A stretch of 64,000 nt of DNA from Alphaproteobacteria bacterium 32-64-14 (lineage in GTDB: Bacteria > Pseudomonadota > Alphaproteobacteria > Caulobacterales > Hyphomonadaceae): assembly GCA_002280725.1 (NCBI GenBank), contig NCEM01000022.1, positions 1-64,000 of the forward strand. Reading direction: 5' to 3'. Below the pieces are notes generated by a model. The model saw nothing but the letters and a program-made list of their open reading frames with translations. It did no database searches and was not told where the DNA came from. The translations under genes were made by a program, and so were the position numbers. Of this stretch, positions 45,716 to 54,399 are shown one piece after another (within the stretch, counting starts at the first letter, position 1; every line of letters starts with the position of its first letter).

Positions 45716-46003
45716 TCAGCCTTCGGGTTGCGAAGGCGTGAGCGTGGCGAGGTTCTGCCTGAGCTGCGGCGGAGGGCCGGCGCAACGCATCATCAGACGC
45801 TTCATGTCTTCAGGCGAACTGGCGAGCAGGATGGCGTCGTCAAGGGAGATTTCTTCGACGGCTATCGTATCTTCGGTTGCGGTTGATGCGACAGAGGCAG
45901 GTTCAGCCTTTGCGGGCGCTGTCTGCGCAAGCGAGGGCGAGGAAAGCAGGATCGACACAACAAGAGCGATCCCGGCAATTGCAAATTCGCGTTTCATGGT
46001 CAT
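45716..46003 (-). CDS. short exported protein
   Basis: 95 residues from ATG 46003 (or 93 from the ATG two codons on). Residues 1-26 form a signal peptide (REFAIAGIALVVSILLSSPSLAQ). The mature part is Ala/Glu/Ser-rich with LDDAILLASSPEDMKRLMMR and a single cysteine. Function unknown. It forms a short same-strand run with the gene at 45352 and the serine hydrolase upstream. Confidence 0.6.
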   Translation of the reverse strand: MTMKREFAIAGIALVVSILLSSPSLAQTAPAKAEPASVASTATEDTIAVEEISLDDAILLASSPEDMKRLMMRCAGPPPQLRQNLATLTPSQPEG

Positions 46004-46105
46004 CCCCGTGATCTGGCGATGATCAGAGGCTGACGCCGACTCAAGGCGGATTACAGGCGTGAAATGGGGAGATGCTGGGGCGAAAGATTAACTCCGCAGT
46101 GCGCG

Positions 46106-47173
46106 TTAAGTCTTCGGGGCGGCGTTCATCAGAAGCGTCCAGAGCTTGTCGTTGAAGGCGCGATCGGGCGCGGCCTGGCCTGTGCGGACCACAATCAGCT
46201 TCATCGACGGCACGACGAACAGCTTGCGATCCTGCGCGCCTTGGGCTGCGAGAAGATCGCGCGGAGCTGATGCGATCAGCGCGCCTGCGCGGCGTGGCGC
46301 GCCCGGTCCCGGCGCAAGCGAGTAGGCGCCGGTGTTGAGCCACCACAGCTGCCCATAGGCGGGGTTCGTCGCGGTCGGCTTGAAGATCGCATCGAGCTGG
46401 GCTTCGGAAATGATGCGCGCGCCATTCGGTTTGCGGCCGCGGTCGAGAACGATCTGGCCCATGATGCCGAGGTCGTGCGGCGTGGTGACGAGGCCGGTGG
46501 GATTGCCCACATCGCCGAACGCGCCGGGGCGCTGTTCCCAGCCCGTGCTGTGCATGTCGGCGATCTTCGTGAACCAGAGCTGGCTGACCAGATAGAGAGG
46601 CTGGCCGGAGACTTTCTCCAGCACGGGCTTAAGCTTGGCGTAGGCGGGCGTGTTGTAGAAGAATTGCTTGCCCGCCGGGGCCTCGTAGGTGAGGTTTTCC
46701 TTGAGGCCGGATGTCATCTCGAGCAGGTGGCGGATCGTGATCGCCGCTTCCTGTTCGGGCGAGGCCTTTGTCCAGCCTACGCCGATGTAGGCGGCGACGG
46801 GCTTCCCGATATCGATCAGGCCCTTGTCGACGCCAACGCCGATGAGGAAAGCGATGAGGCTTTTCTGTTGCGAAGCCACATCCTCGCGCAGCGCGCCGCC
46901 CGCAGCCACGCCATGCACGAAGTTGGTGCGGAACGTCTGCGAGGCGGTGTCATCGGGCAGGGGCCAGTTGTGCTCGGTGATCACCTTCCGGTCCTGGATG
47001 ATCAGGAAGCCTGTGGTCTTCTGCGACTGGACGTAGGCGACGACTTCGGCAAGCGCGGCGGCGTTCCATTCGGTCGATGATTGCGCGACTGCGGGCGTGG
47101 CGGCCGGCGATGGCGGCATCGCCGTACAAGCGGCGAGGGCAGACAAGCCTGCTGCGACGATCATTCTCAACAT
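46106..47173 (-). CDS. serine hydrolase of the beta-lactamase class C/esterase family, lipoprotein
   Basis: 355 residues from ATG 47173. The lipobox is LAAC at residue 15. The active-site S-x-x-K is SQQK in [15 protein letters not shown], the Y-x-N counterpart is [10 protein letters not shown] (YNT), and [10 protein letters not shown] fits the later part of the fold. These periplasmic enzymes are esterases or peptidases more often than true beta-lactamases, so no resistance is inferred. The start was chosen because upstream codons are a hisI/element B readthrough. Element B ends 53 nt upstream, so the native promoter may have been replaced. Confidence 0.9.
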   Translation of the reverse strand: MLRMIVAAGLSALAACTAMPPSPAATPAVAQSSTEWNAAALAEVVAYVQSQKTTGFLIIQDRKVITEHNWPLPDDTASQTFRTNFVHGVAAGGALREDVASQQKSLIAFLIGVGVDKGLIDIGKPVAAYIGVGWTKASPEQEAAITIRHLLEMTSGLKENLTYEAPAGKQFFYNTPAYAKLKPVLEKVSGQPLYLVSQLWFTKIADMHSTGWEQRPGAFGDVGNPTGLVTTPHDLGIMGQIVLDRGRKPNGARIISEAQLDAIFKPTATNPAYGQLWWLNTGAYSLAPGPGAPRRAGALIASAPRDLLAAQGAQDRKLFVVPSMKLIVVRTGQAAPDRAFNDKLWTLLMNAAPKT

Positions 47174-47225
47174 GAGCGGCTCCGTTTGCCCAAAGACTAC
47201 CGGGTTGGCGACGCTGCACAAGCTT

Positions 47226-47382
47226 GTCATCCCGGAAGCGCCCTTCGACGCCGCCTGCGTCGTCGCTCAGGGTAAACCGAGGCGCTATCCGGGATCCATT
47301 TTGCCAGCATGACGCTGGATGAATGGGTCCCGGCTCTTCCCCCGGATAACGCTTCGCGTTTCCGGGGTACGGCCGGGATGAC
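47226..47382. repeat. element B, copy 2
   Basis: 157 bp with GTCATCCCGG and CCGGGATGAC ends, the same length as copy 1 at 35298-35454. Most differences from copy 1 fall in the middle (TTTTGCCAGCATGACGCTGG against TTGAGCCAGTAGGACGCTGG) plus single changes near the left palindrome. The internal palindrome CCCCGGATAACGCTTCGCGT...CCGGGG is unchanged. It lies between the broken hisI and the serine hydrolase start. To its right, TCCTTCGTGAGGCCCGTGCT resembles the end of family A. Confidence 0.92.
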
Positions 47383-47576
47383 AGCCGGTAATGACGGCTT
47401 AGTCCTTCGTGAGGCCCGTGCTGCAGCGCCTCGGCGTTCATCCACGCCAGCATCAGCACCTCGCCCGTATCCGCATCCTGCGCGATCGCGGCGATGAGGC
47501 CGTCGGCATCGAACTTCGGGCGAAGCTCGACCGTTTCATCCTGCGCGGAACCGGAAAGAGGCGGGGCGAATGTCAT
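47383..47576 (-). pseudogene. hisI: phosphoribosyl-AMP cyclohydrolase remnant
   Basis: The frame from ATG 47576 gives [20 protein letters not shown] followed by [17 protein letters not shown], an excellent match to the N-terminus of HisI up to about residue 52 (base 47421). It then changes to [11 protein letters not shown] and runs into element B without a stop. The zinc-binding and catalytic C-terminal half (the LW-K-G and DCD motifs) is missing. Past B the same frame reads [12 protein letters not shown], faintly like the HisI LWxKG segment, but that could be chance. As it stands it cannot encode the histidine-pathway enzyme. Confidence 0.85.
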
Positions 47577-47618
47577 GCGGCTCTCATACGCCGGGCCGCC
47601 GCCGCCGTGAAGCGCAGA

Positions 47619-48167
47619 TCAGAGGCCGGGGAGGGACGCGGAGGCCGTTGCAGTGGCTGCGCGCTTGCGCTTCGGGATGCGCTGGAGCGCGATGATGCGC
47701 ACGATGATGATTGCCGGGATGGCGGCGACGCCGGCGAAGCAGGCGGCCATGCGGATGTGGGTGCCGGCGTGGGCGAGGCCGTCGACCAGCGAGAAGATGG
47801 GTAGGTCGCCCAGGAGGCCGATGGCGATGCCGTGCTGCTGGAACTGCCAGGTCGCCACGGCATAGGCGAGCCCAAGCACCGCGCTTGCGCCCACCGTGCA
47901 GATGAGGATCAGGAAGCTGACGGCGCCGATGCCAAAGCCGCCCTCGCGCAGGAACATCATGGCGAACAGGATGCTGAGCTGCAGCGGCGCGACCGCATAC
48001 CAGCCCCACACCTGCATATCGAAATGGGGCATGCCCCACAGCATCCAGGCAAACCATCCGGCAGGATTGAGCACGCTCGCCGCCAGCCAGCCGAGCGGGC
48101 CGAACAGGTTGGAAGGCTTGCGATACTCAAGGCCGGGCGATCCAACGTCGCCATAGCTGCCAACCAA
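47619..48167 (-). CDS. membrane protein with four or five helices, unknown function
   Basis: 182 residues. Hydrophobic segments at about 22-45, 58-74, 79-108 and 140-162 suggest four or five passes. The N-terminus (SPGLEYRKPSNLFGPLGWLA) and NPAGWFAWMLWGMPHFD are distinctive, but I recognise no family. The C-terminus is basic (RIPKRKRAATATA). It is upstream of hisI on the same strand, 42 nt away. Confidence 0.7.
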   Translation of the reverse strand: MVGSYGDVGSPGLEYRKPSNLFGPLGWLAASVLNPAGWFAWMLWGMPHFDMQVWGWYAVAPLQLSILFAMMFLREGGFGIGAVSFLILICTVGASAVLGLAYAVATWQFQQHGIAIGLLGDLPIFSLVDGLAHAGTHIRMAACFAGVAAIPAIIIVRIIALQRIPKRKRAATATASASLPGL

Positions 48168-48240
48168 GCTGCAGTCTCCCCCGATGCGGCGGGGCGAGAC
48201 TACAGCGAAACTTGCCGCCGCAAAACTCCCGTGTGGGCGG

Positions 48241-48936
48241 CTAGCGCGCGAACGAGATCGTTATGTCGGCGAGGACCGGGTTTGCGGCCTGCACTTCGGG
48301 GCTGTCGGACCTGAAGGACTTCTCGCTGTCGCCGCTTAAGGCGGCAAGGGCGGCGTCGGGAGAGGCCGGCCCGGCGTTCATCGCAAGGTGAACGGAGCAG
48401 CCGTTGCCGGGCGCGCCATCGAGTTTACCGCCAAGGAAGTTCGAGACCTCGCCATGATTGTGGTTCTCGAACGCCGTCATCATGAACGGGCCGCCATTGA
48501 CGGATTCGACATCCGCAACACTGGAGCCGAGAAGGAGGCTGCCAGGGCCGACCCAGAGCGATTCAGGCCCGCCCGAGACCCGCGCCGCATCTGGCGGGCC
48601 GTTCGTGTCATCGAACCAGAGAACCTCAGCGCGCATGCCGGGGTCGTTCGGAAACAGCACGACGGCGTTTATCTCGCTATCAACCCACGAGACTTTCTCC
48701 TCGACCGCATTCTCCGCGCCATGGGCGGCGATGAGCGCGGCCTTGGTCGTGCCGGCGTTCAGCATGGAGCCCGCCTCGCAGCTGATCGTGGGCACGAGGC
48801 TGGCGGGATGACCGCCTTCGGGCGGCGCTTCGGCAGCTTCCGGCGCAGCGCCGGCAGCCTCTGACGCGGGTGGCGTCTGTGGCGAGCAGGCTACGAGCGC
48901 GATTGCCGTCATGCAGGCCGGAAGAAGGCGGGTCAT
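48241..48936 (-). CDS. lipoprotein, unknown function
   Basis: 231 residues. The signal ends at LVAC (about residue 17), followed by a Pro/Ala/Glu-rich linker to residue 50. The folded part starts PTISCEAGSMLNAGTTKAALIAAHG and includes VVLFPNDPGMRAEVLWFDD and FMMTAFENHNHGEVSNF, an alpha/beta pattern with two cysteines. Probably a periplasmic or outer-membrane lipoprotein. Divergent from the DUF2785 gene with 135 nt between starts. Confidence 0.75.
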   Translation of the reverse strand: MTRLLPACMTAIALVACSPQTPPASEAAGAAPEAAEAPPEGGHPASLVPTISCEAGSMLNAGTTKAALIAAHGAENAVEEKVSWVDSEINAVVLFPNDPGMRAEVLWFDDTNGPPDAARVSGGPESLWVGPGSLLLGSSVADVESVNGGPFMMTAFENHNHGEVSNFLGGKLDGAPGNGCSVHLAMNAGPASPDAALAALSGDSEKSFRSDSPEVQAANPVLADITISFAR

Positions 48937-49071
48937 GCCAGATCCTTTGCAAAAATGGCCGCTTGCTGGCGACCGTCTGATAGGAGCGCAGCTTGCGGTG
49001 AATGTCGATCATGCTCCTGCATCGGGGCGCCGGTGCTTGAAAGTTGACGCGCCGGAACGCAGGGTCGCGGC

Positions 49072-49995
49072 ATGAAAACAGTCATCCTGTGCGGATTGGT
49101 GATCGGACTGGCCGGTTGTGCGCAGGCGCCGCTGTCAGGCGTACCTCTGGCTTATGTGGAGGCGGGCGGCTGTCCGCCGGCAGGATGGGATCGCGCGAAG
49201 CTGGATGCGCTGAAGGCAGGTGACTTCGCGGTTGCGGACGATGCGGCGCGGCAGGTTTTTGCCGTGGCGGTAGCGGCCTGTCTTGCGAGCCCCGATCCGG
49301 GCCTGCGGGATGGCGTCGCCTTCGAGGCGCTGAGTCACATGCTGCGCGGACGGCAGGTGAGCGATGCGACGATGCATGCGCTGCTCAAGGACCTCACGGC
49401 GCGGCTGAAGCAGGAAGCGCCGGATCCGGCAGGGTTCGGCCAGCCTTTCGCGGCGCTTGCGCTGGCGGAGGTGGCGCGGGCGGATCGTATCCAGCCGTAT
49501 CTCAGTGAGGACGAGCGGGTGACGCTGCTCGTCGATGCGCAGCACTGGTTCATCACCATATCGGACTATCGGGGGTTCAGCGACAAGGATGGCTGGCGTC
49601 ATGCAGTGGCGCACGGAGCGGACCTGCTGATGCAGCTGGCGCTCAATCCGCGCGTGGATGCGGAGGGGCTGAAGCTGATCGTTGCGGCGGTTGGCGTGCA
49701 GGTCGCGCCCACGACGCACGCCTATATTCACGGCGAGCCGGAGCGGCTGGCGCGGCCGATCCTGTTCGCCGCGCAGCGCGGCGTGATGAACGAGGCGGAG
49801 TGGACGGGTTGGCTGACCGCGCTCGCGACGCCGCTGGACGCCAGCAAGGTAATCTCAAGCGAGGCGGGCCTTGCCTGGCGCAACAACACGCTGGGCTTCC
49901 TGCAGGCGCTGCTGGTGAATGTGACGCTCTCGGACGATCAGGCCGTGCAGGTGCTGCGCCCGGGCGTCGAGGCCGCGCTGAAGGCGTTGCCCTAG
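49072..49995 (+). CDS. DUF2785-family lipoprotein
   Basis: 307 residues. The lipobox is GLAGC at residue 15. The signature of DUF2785 is clear: DAQHWFITISDYRGFSDKDG followed by WRHAVAHGADLLMQLA, in an all-helical, HEAT-like protein. The family has no established role; proteins of this type usually lack the lipoprotein signal as far as I recall. It stands alone, facing the convergent SGNH hydrolase at an 11-nt distance. Confidence 0.85.
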   Translation: MKTVILCGLVIGLAGCAQAPLSGVPLAYVEAGGCPPAGWDRAKLDALKAGDFAVADDAARQVFAVAVAACLASPDPGLRDGVAFEALSHMLRGRQVSDATMHALLKDLTARLKQEAPDPAGFGQPFAALALAEVARADRIQPYLSEDERVTLLVDAQHWFITISDYRGFSDKDGWRHAVAHGADLLMQLALNPRVDAEGLKLIVAAVGVQVAPTTHAYIHGEPERLARPILFAAQRGVMNEAEWTGWLTALATPLDASKVISSEAGLAWRNNTLGFLQALLVNVTLSDDQAVQVLRPGVEAALKALP

Positions 49996-50006
49996 CAGCG
50001 TTTGCC

Positions 50007-50786
50007 CTAACAGTCCGGGGCGTGTGCGGGCTGACCGGCGTCGAGTGCGGCGTTCACGATGGGCGTCCACAGAGCATAGCCTTCGGGCGTCATGTGCAGG
50101 TCGTCTTCGACGAAGATATCCTTCAGCGCGCCATCGGCCTGGTGCATCGCGGGCACGATGTCGATGTAGGCGAGATCGTCGCGCACATCGGCGAGCCCGC
50201 GGACCTTGTCGTTGAACGCGGTCTGCTGCGCCATCTGGTCGAGGCGGAGCTTCGATGGCTTGGCGGAGATGAACCACACCGGCGTCATGCCCAGCGCCTG
50301 CTCCTTGAGACGCATGAAGGCGACGAAGTCGGCAAAGGCGTCGTCCGGCGTGCGCCCGGCGTTGAGATCGTTCTCGCCGGCGTAGAACACGATCTCGCGC
50401 GGATGATAGGGCGCGACGATGCGGGAGAAGTAGTGGTTCACCTCCCAAACGGTCGACCCGCCGAAGCCGCGATTGATGACGGCGCGGGTGGGAAAATCTT
50501 CCGCAAGCGAGCGCCAGAAGCGAATGGAGGACGAGCCGACGAAGAGCGTCGTGCAGGTAGGCGGGGCGGCGGCCACGTCGTTCGCCTCGAACGCCGCGAT
50601 GACCTCATCGAAGTTCGCGGCCTTGCCGGGCGGCGTCAGCGGAAGGTCAGGCAGGGGAGGGTTCGCGCTGGCGCAAGCGGCGGCCAGCAGGGCGAAAGCC
50701 AGTAGCGCGCGTTTGATGCGAAAATCCTCATGGCCGGATCGCGTGGTTGCGGGGAGGACGTTGGCGCGGGGCCGCGTGATCGTCAA
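50007..50786 (-). CDS. SGNH/GDSL-family hydrolase, probable lipoprotein
   Basis: 259 residues as read from ATG 50786. Block I appears as FVGSSSIRFW (catalytic Ser), block II Gly in RGFGGSTVWEV, block III as YAGENDLNAG and block V as DDLHMTPEGY with the Asp-His pair. These are the hallmarks of the SGNH lipase/esterase fold acting on lipids, sugars or acetyl groups. The hydrophobic signal with LAAAC lies at residues 28-39, unusually far from the first Met, so the real start may be an alternative codon downstream; none is obvious. Confidence 0.87.
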   Translation of the reverse strand: MTITRPRANVLPATTRSGHEDFRIKRALLAFALLAAACASANPPLPDLPLTPPGKAANFDEVIAAFEANDVAAAPPTCTTLFVGSSSIRFWRSLAEDFPTRAVINRGFGGSTVWEVNHYFSRIVAPYHPREIVFYAGENDLNAGRTPDDAFADFVAFMRLKEQALGMTPVWFISAKPSKLRLDQMAQQTAFNDKVRGLADVRDDLAYIDIVPAMHQADGALKDIFVEDDLHMTPEGYALWTPIVNAALDAGQPAHAPDC

Positions 50787-50808
50787 CGCTGCGCGGACGG
50801 CGCGTGCG

Positions 50809-51243
50809 TCAGCCGAGGTTGCGGTGGACTTCCGAGTTGATGGCCGCGATCAGGCGCGAGATCACCGTCTCGACCTGCGCATGACGCCTTGCGTCAGCGC
50901 CGGCGGCGGCGAGGCGTCCACGTTCCGCAAGCGCGCCGGAGAGTTCGTCGGCCAGCGCGTTGATCAGGTCGCTGCGCGAGGCGGCCGGGTCGTCCGCGAA
51001 GGCGAGCGAGCGGAGCGCCGATTCAGTCGCGGCTGCGTTGACGAGTTCGGGGTGGCTGGCGGGCAGGGTGGTTTCGAGTTCGATACGCTCGCGGATCGAA
51101 TGGGCGAGGCGCTCTTCGGCGGCCAGCGGGGCGGCGGACGAAACGGCGGCCGTCACTTCGGGAACAGGCGCAGGCAGCACCGCGCAGGCTGTCAGCGTGA
51201 ACAGCCCGATGCAGAAGACCAACCTGGAAGTCGAGGCTCTCAT
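50809..51243 (-). CDS. small helical lipoprotein, unknown function
   Basis: 144 residues. A short signal ends LTAC at residue 20. The mature part is almost entirely helical and charged (ERLAHSIRERIELETT, NALADELSGALAERGRL, HAQVETVISRLIAAI), suggesting a small helical bundle. No family is recognised. It precedes the SGNH hydrolase gene by 22 nt and is probably in the same operon. Confidence 0.65.
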   Translation of the reverse strand: MRASTSRLVFCIGLFTLTACAVLPAPVPEVTAAVSSAAPLAAEERLAHSIRERIELETTLPASHPELVNAAATESALRSLAFADDPAASRSDLINALADELSGALAERGRLAAAGADARRHAQVETVISRLIAAINSEVHRNLG

Positions 51244-51341
51244 TGCCAGCCGTGTCGCCCTGTTTCGGGATCGTTCGCCCTGTCCAGCACGGGGCGGCGT
51301 CCTTCAAATGGGACTTAGCCAAAGTGGTTGCAACACACCAT

Positions 51342-51372
51342 GGAGAATTGTTCCGGACCCGGACAATTCTCC
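51342..51372. repeat. tight palindrome in a gene-free stretch
   Basis: GGAGAATTGTTCCGGACCCG followed by GACAATTCTCC: the outer 9-10 bp and inner CCGG pair around a two-base centre with one bulged T. No T-run follows on either side, so it is not an ordinary terminator. It lies in a 225-nt region between the helical lipoprotein and the broken TonB receptor and might be an operator for the former. Confidence 0.6.
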
Positions 51373-51468
51373 GATGGCGCGAGAATGATTCGGCTTTTTG
51401 GGCGTTCCGTGAGCAGGGCGCGCCAAAACAGGTGCGACACCTTGGCCGTGAATACTCTGCCTTAAGGC

Positions 51469-51972
51469 TCAGCACGAAGGTCTGCGGATGGGCGGGGTGG
51501 AAGAGACCGCTGACGTGTAGTCGCCATTCTTGGCGTACTGGACGCCTTTCCAGAACTCCACGCGCTCGACCAGGCCGGTCATCAGGAGGTTGAGATCGAT
51601 GAAGCCGCCGAAGCCGGCGCCGTGGTCGAGGTTGAAGTCGCGCAGGAAGTACTGGTTGGCCTTGCCGCCGGAGGAGTGCTCGGTGGTGATCATGCCGGGG
51701 ATGACTTCCACGAATTCCGCCGCGCGGCTGATCGGGCGGGTGGAGAGGTCGGCATAACCTACGACGCCTTCGGAGGGGGTGGCGCCACCGATCTGTTCCT
51801 CGGCGCAGCCGAAGACGACCACCACGCCGCGGCCCTGCTCCTGTGGATCATCTGCGGAGGGGCCGGTCTGGACGGTCTGTTGGGCCCCGGCTTCCTGCGC
51901 GATGGCGGGGGTCGCCGCCATGAGGACGAGCGCGCTTGCGCCGCCCAGCAGGATGCGGGTCCAACGGTTCAT
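51469..51972 (-). pseudogene. remnant of a TonB-dependent receptor (plug domain)
   Basis: From ATG 51972 a signal peptide (ILLGGASALVLMAATPAIAQ) and an acidic linker lead into VGYADLSTRPISRAAEFVEV, IPGMITTEHSSGGKANQYFL and RDFNLDHG, the conserved start of a TonB-receptor plug. The expected DGMPVNMPTHGHGQGY-like part is missing, the sequence jumping to FGGFIDLNLLMTGLVERVEF, then WKGVQYAKNGDYTSA; a stop follows within 13 codons. The whole beta-barrel (some 500 residues) is absent. The remnant therefore has both an internal in-frame gap and a truncated 3' end. Confidence 0.88.
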
Positions 51973-52144
51973 TCGGTGAGTCCTCCACGCCACGACACAG
52001 GTCCGGCGGGGCGGGCCGGATGCGATTCGCGCTTGGCCCGTTTTCAACGGGCGATTGGGCGGCTTCTGGCCAAGATTAGACGGTCAGGTCAGGTGAAGAA
52101 CCCCGACAGCGGCAGGTTCAGCTGCGCTATAGGGTCAGTTACAC

Positions 52145-52399
52145 CTATTTGCCCGGGTCGCGGCTGCCGCCCTTGAGGGCGAAGACGCGGTCGCAATACT
52201 TGCATTCGACGTGGTCTTCCTCGGACATGTCGTACCAGACCTTGGGATGGCCCAGCGCACCGCCTCCGCCATCGCAGGCGACCTTCTTGGTGGCGACCAC
52301 GACGACTTCCGGATTGTCCATGAACTTGCGCTGGCTTTCGGGAATCGGCGGGGCCGGTTCGGAAGCGGGCGGGGAGTTCTGTCCAGGAGGGGAGCCCAT
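52145..52399 (-). CDS. zinc-finger (zf-CHCC) protein
   Basis: 84 residues. The C-terminal half matches the zf-CHCC family related to mitochondrial complex I subunit NDUFS6: VACDGGGGALGHPKVWYDMS followed by VECKYCDRVFAL, giving C-x9-H-xn-C-x2-C. The N-terminus is Pro-rich and disordered. In alphaproteobacteria this protein is associated with respiratory complex I; its gene is often away from the nuo operon, as here. Confidence 0.92.
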   Translation of the reverse strand: MGSPPGQNSPPASEPAPPIPESQRKFMDNPEVVVVATKKVACDGGGGALGHPKVWYDMSEEDHVECKYCDRVFALKGGSRDPGK

Positions 52400-52508
52400 G
52401 TTTTCCTCGATTCAGTACGGCTGATTTGCAGGCGGCCGGAATGAGCCCTACCTATGAGGCGCCCCGGCCAGCCGTCAATGCGGCGGCCCATCCTCAGGAC
52501 GTGTTCCC

Positions 52509-53462
52509 TTGGCCGACGCCAGTTCCGCTTCCAGCCTGCCTGCTCTTGCGATCGAGGCGCGGGGGCTGACCAAGACCTATGCCGCCTCCAAGAAGATGCC
52601 GGCCAAGCAGGCCCTGAAGGGCATCGACCTGCAGATTCCGCGGGGGTCGATCTTCGGACTGCTGGGGCCGAACGGGGCGGGCAAATCGACCTTCATCAAC
52701 ATCCTCGCCGGGCTGGTGAACAAGACCGCCGGCTCGGTGAGCATCTGGGGCATCGACGCCGACCGGCAGCCGCGCGAATCGCGTGCGGCGCTGGGTGTCG
52801 TGCCGCAGGAAATCAACATGGACCCGTTCTTCACCCCGCGCGAGACGCTGGAGCTGATGGCGGGCTTTTACGGCGTGCCGGGGGCGGAGCGGCGGACGGA
52901 CGAGATTCTCGATGCACTGGGGCTGGGCGACAAGAAGCACGCTTACGTGCGCCAGCTGTCGGGCGGCATGAAGCGGCGCCTGATGGTGGCCAAGGCGATG
53001 GTGCATTCCCCGCCGATCCTGATCCTCGACGAACCGACGGCGGGCGTCGACGTCGAGCTGCGCCGCCAGCTGTGGGAATATGTGCGCAGGCTGAATGCGC
53101 AGGGCGTCACCATCGTGCTGACCACGCACTATCTCGAGGAAGCGCAGGAGATGTGCGACCAGATCGCCATCGTGAACCACGGGCAGGTGGTGGCGTGCGA
53201 GCCGACGCCGAAGCTGCTGAAGCGGATGAACCAGAAGACGCTGGTGGTGCGGCCCGAGCAGGGGCTTGATGCTGTTCCTGCGGCGCTGGCTGACCTGTCG
53301 CCCAGCTTGCGCAAGGATGGACAGCTGGCGATCACCTACAAGGTGGGCGAGCAGACGATTGAGCATCTGCTGAAGCGCCTGCGCGAGGCCAATGTCGGCA
53401 TCGGCGATCTCGCCACCGAAGAGCCCGACCTTGAGGACGTGTTTGTCTCGCTGACGAGTTGA
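52509..53462 (+). CDS. ABC-2-type transporter ATP-binding protein
   Basis: 317 residues, probably from the TTG at 52509. Walker A is GPNGAGKST, the Q-loop VVPQEI, the signature LSGGMKRRLM, Walker B ILILDEPTAG and the H-loop TTHYLEEA. The C-terminal 80 residues are the extension seen in ABC-2 (YadG/NodI-like) ATPases. The partner membrane protein is normally the next gene, but the downstream gene here encodes an unrelated exported protein, so the permease must be elsewhere or lost. Confidence 0.92.
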   Translation: MADASSASSLPALAIEARGLTKTYAASKKMPAKQALKGIDLQIPRGSIFGLLGPNGAGKSTFINILAGLVNKTAGSVSIWGIDADRQPRESRAALGVVPQEINMDPFFTPRETLELMAGFYGVPGAERRTDEILDALGLGDKKHAYVRQLSGGMKRRLMVAKAMVHSPPILILDEPTAGVDVELRRQLWEYVRRLNAQGVTIVLTTHYLEEAQEMCDQIAIVNHGQVVACEPTPKLLKRMNQKTLVVRPEQGLDAVPAALADLSPSLRKDGQLAITYKVGEQTIEHLLKRLREANVGIGDLATEEPDLEDVFVSLTS

Positions 53463-53549
53463 CAGTCTGCAGGGCTGCCAGGCCAGCTGACCCGTTTTCC
53501 TGTTCCGCTGCGCTTACAGGGATGAGGCGATCCTGCGCGGGAGGGACAC

Positions 53550-54335
53550 ATGCGTCTGTTGGCTGCAATTCTGGCGGTTACGCTGGCGGGGGCGGGGCTT
53601 GAGGCGGCAGCCCAGGGGACGCAGCCAGTGTCTCCGCCTGCATCAGCGCCGGCATCGCCCGCTGTGGTTCGCCCGCCCGCTGGGGCGCCTTCAGCCTCCA
53701 CCCCGGGCCTGCCTCCGAAATACGTGACGCCGATACCGGAAGTGCCCGCTGGCCAGTGGGGCGATGGCATCCTGAAGGACGCCAAGGTGCAGAGCTATGA
53801 CGGCGTCGACTATGCTGCGATCGATTTTGAACGGCTGCAGGCGCATGTCGATTCGATCTGCCACTACGACCAGGACGCGAGCATCATCGGCAAGCCGGTG
53901 GCCACCATTGTCGGCTATCGCCAGAACATGGGCTGGCCCGCGCTGGTCGATGGCCGCCAGATCGATGTCGTGAAGCCGCTCGACGAGAACAAGTATCTCG
54001 ACAAGCTGTTCATGCCGTTCCTGCTCGTCGATGTGACGGCGTTTCTCGATGACGTCCGCAACAATGACTACTTCAAGGCGTGCGGCGGGATGAACTTCAA
54101 GGTGTGCGGCGTCGCGATCTATGGCCGCTTCCGCTACATCGAGGCCAAGGTCATTCCCGACATCGGCGCGGACCTGCTGATCGGCGACAAGAAATGCGTG
54201 TTCGTGCTCGAGCACTATCGCAAGATGGGCATCGCGGATTTCGGCAACGCCATCGCGCAGGCCTCGATCGATGCGTTCTACAAGGGCACGGCGGCAACGC
54301 CGGGCGCCTCGCCTGTGCCGAAGCTGCCGCGCTAG
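53550..54335 (+). CDS. exported protein, unknown function
   Basis: 261 residues. A signal peptide (MRLLAAILAVTLAGAGLEAAAQ) is followed by a Pro/Ala linker to about residue 50 and a folded part with VDSICHYDQDASIIGKPVAT, VTAFLDDVRNNDYFKACGGM and VCGVAIYGRFRYIEAKVIPD. Four cysteines suggest disulfides. The tail is disordered. I recognise no family. It starts 87 nt after the ABC ATPase gene and might be co-transcribed. Confidence 0.75.
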   Translation: MRLLAAILAVTLAGAGLEAAAQGTQPVSPPASAPASPAVVRPPAGAPSASTPGLPPKYVTPIPEVPAGQWGDGILKDAKVQSYDGVDYAAIDFERLQAHVDSICHYDQDASIIGKPVATIVGYRQNMGWPALVDGRQIDVVKPLDENKYLDKLFMPFLLVDVTAFLDDVRNNDYFKACGGMNFKVCGVAIYGRFRYIEAKVIPDIGADLLIGDKKCVFVLEHYRKMGIADFGNAIAQASIDAFYKGTAATPGASPVPKLPR

Positions 54336-54399
54336 CGGGCCATTGCTGCCTTCCCCAGGTGTGTCGCATGGTGTCGGCGGGGCGGCAGGGTGAACCGGC

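Noticed and set aside
46106..47173. Beta-lactam resistance gene
   Set aside because: The SxxK family includes many esterases and peptidases, and nothing here points specifically to beta-lactam hydrolysis.
46950..47576. A 208-codon gene starting at hisI and running through element B
   Set aside because: Only the first 52 codons match a protein family; the remainder is repeat DNA and the antisense-free overlap with the hydrolase gene, so it is annotated as a hisI remnant.
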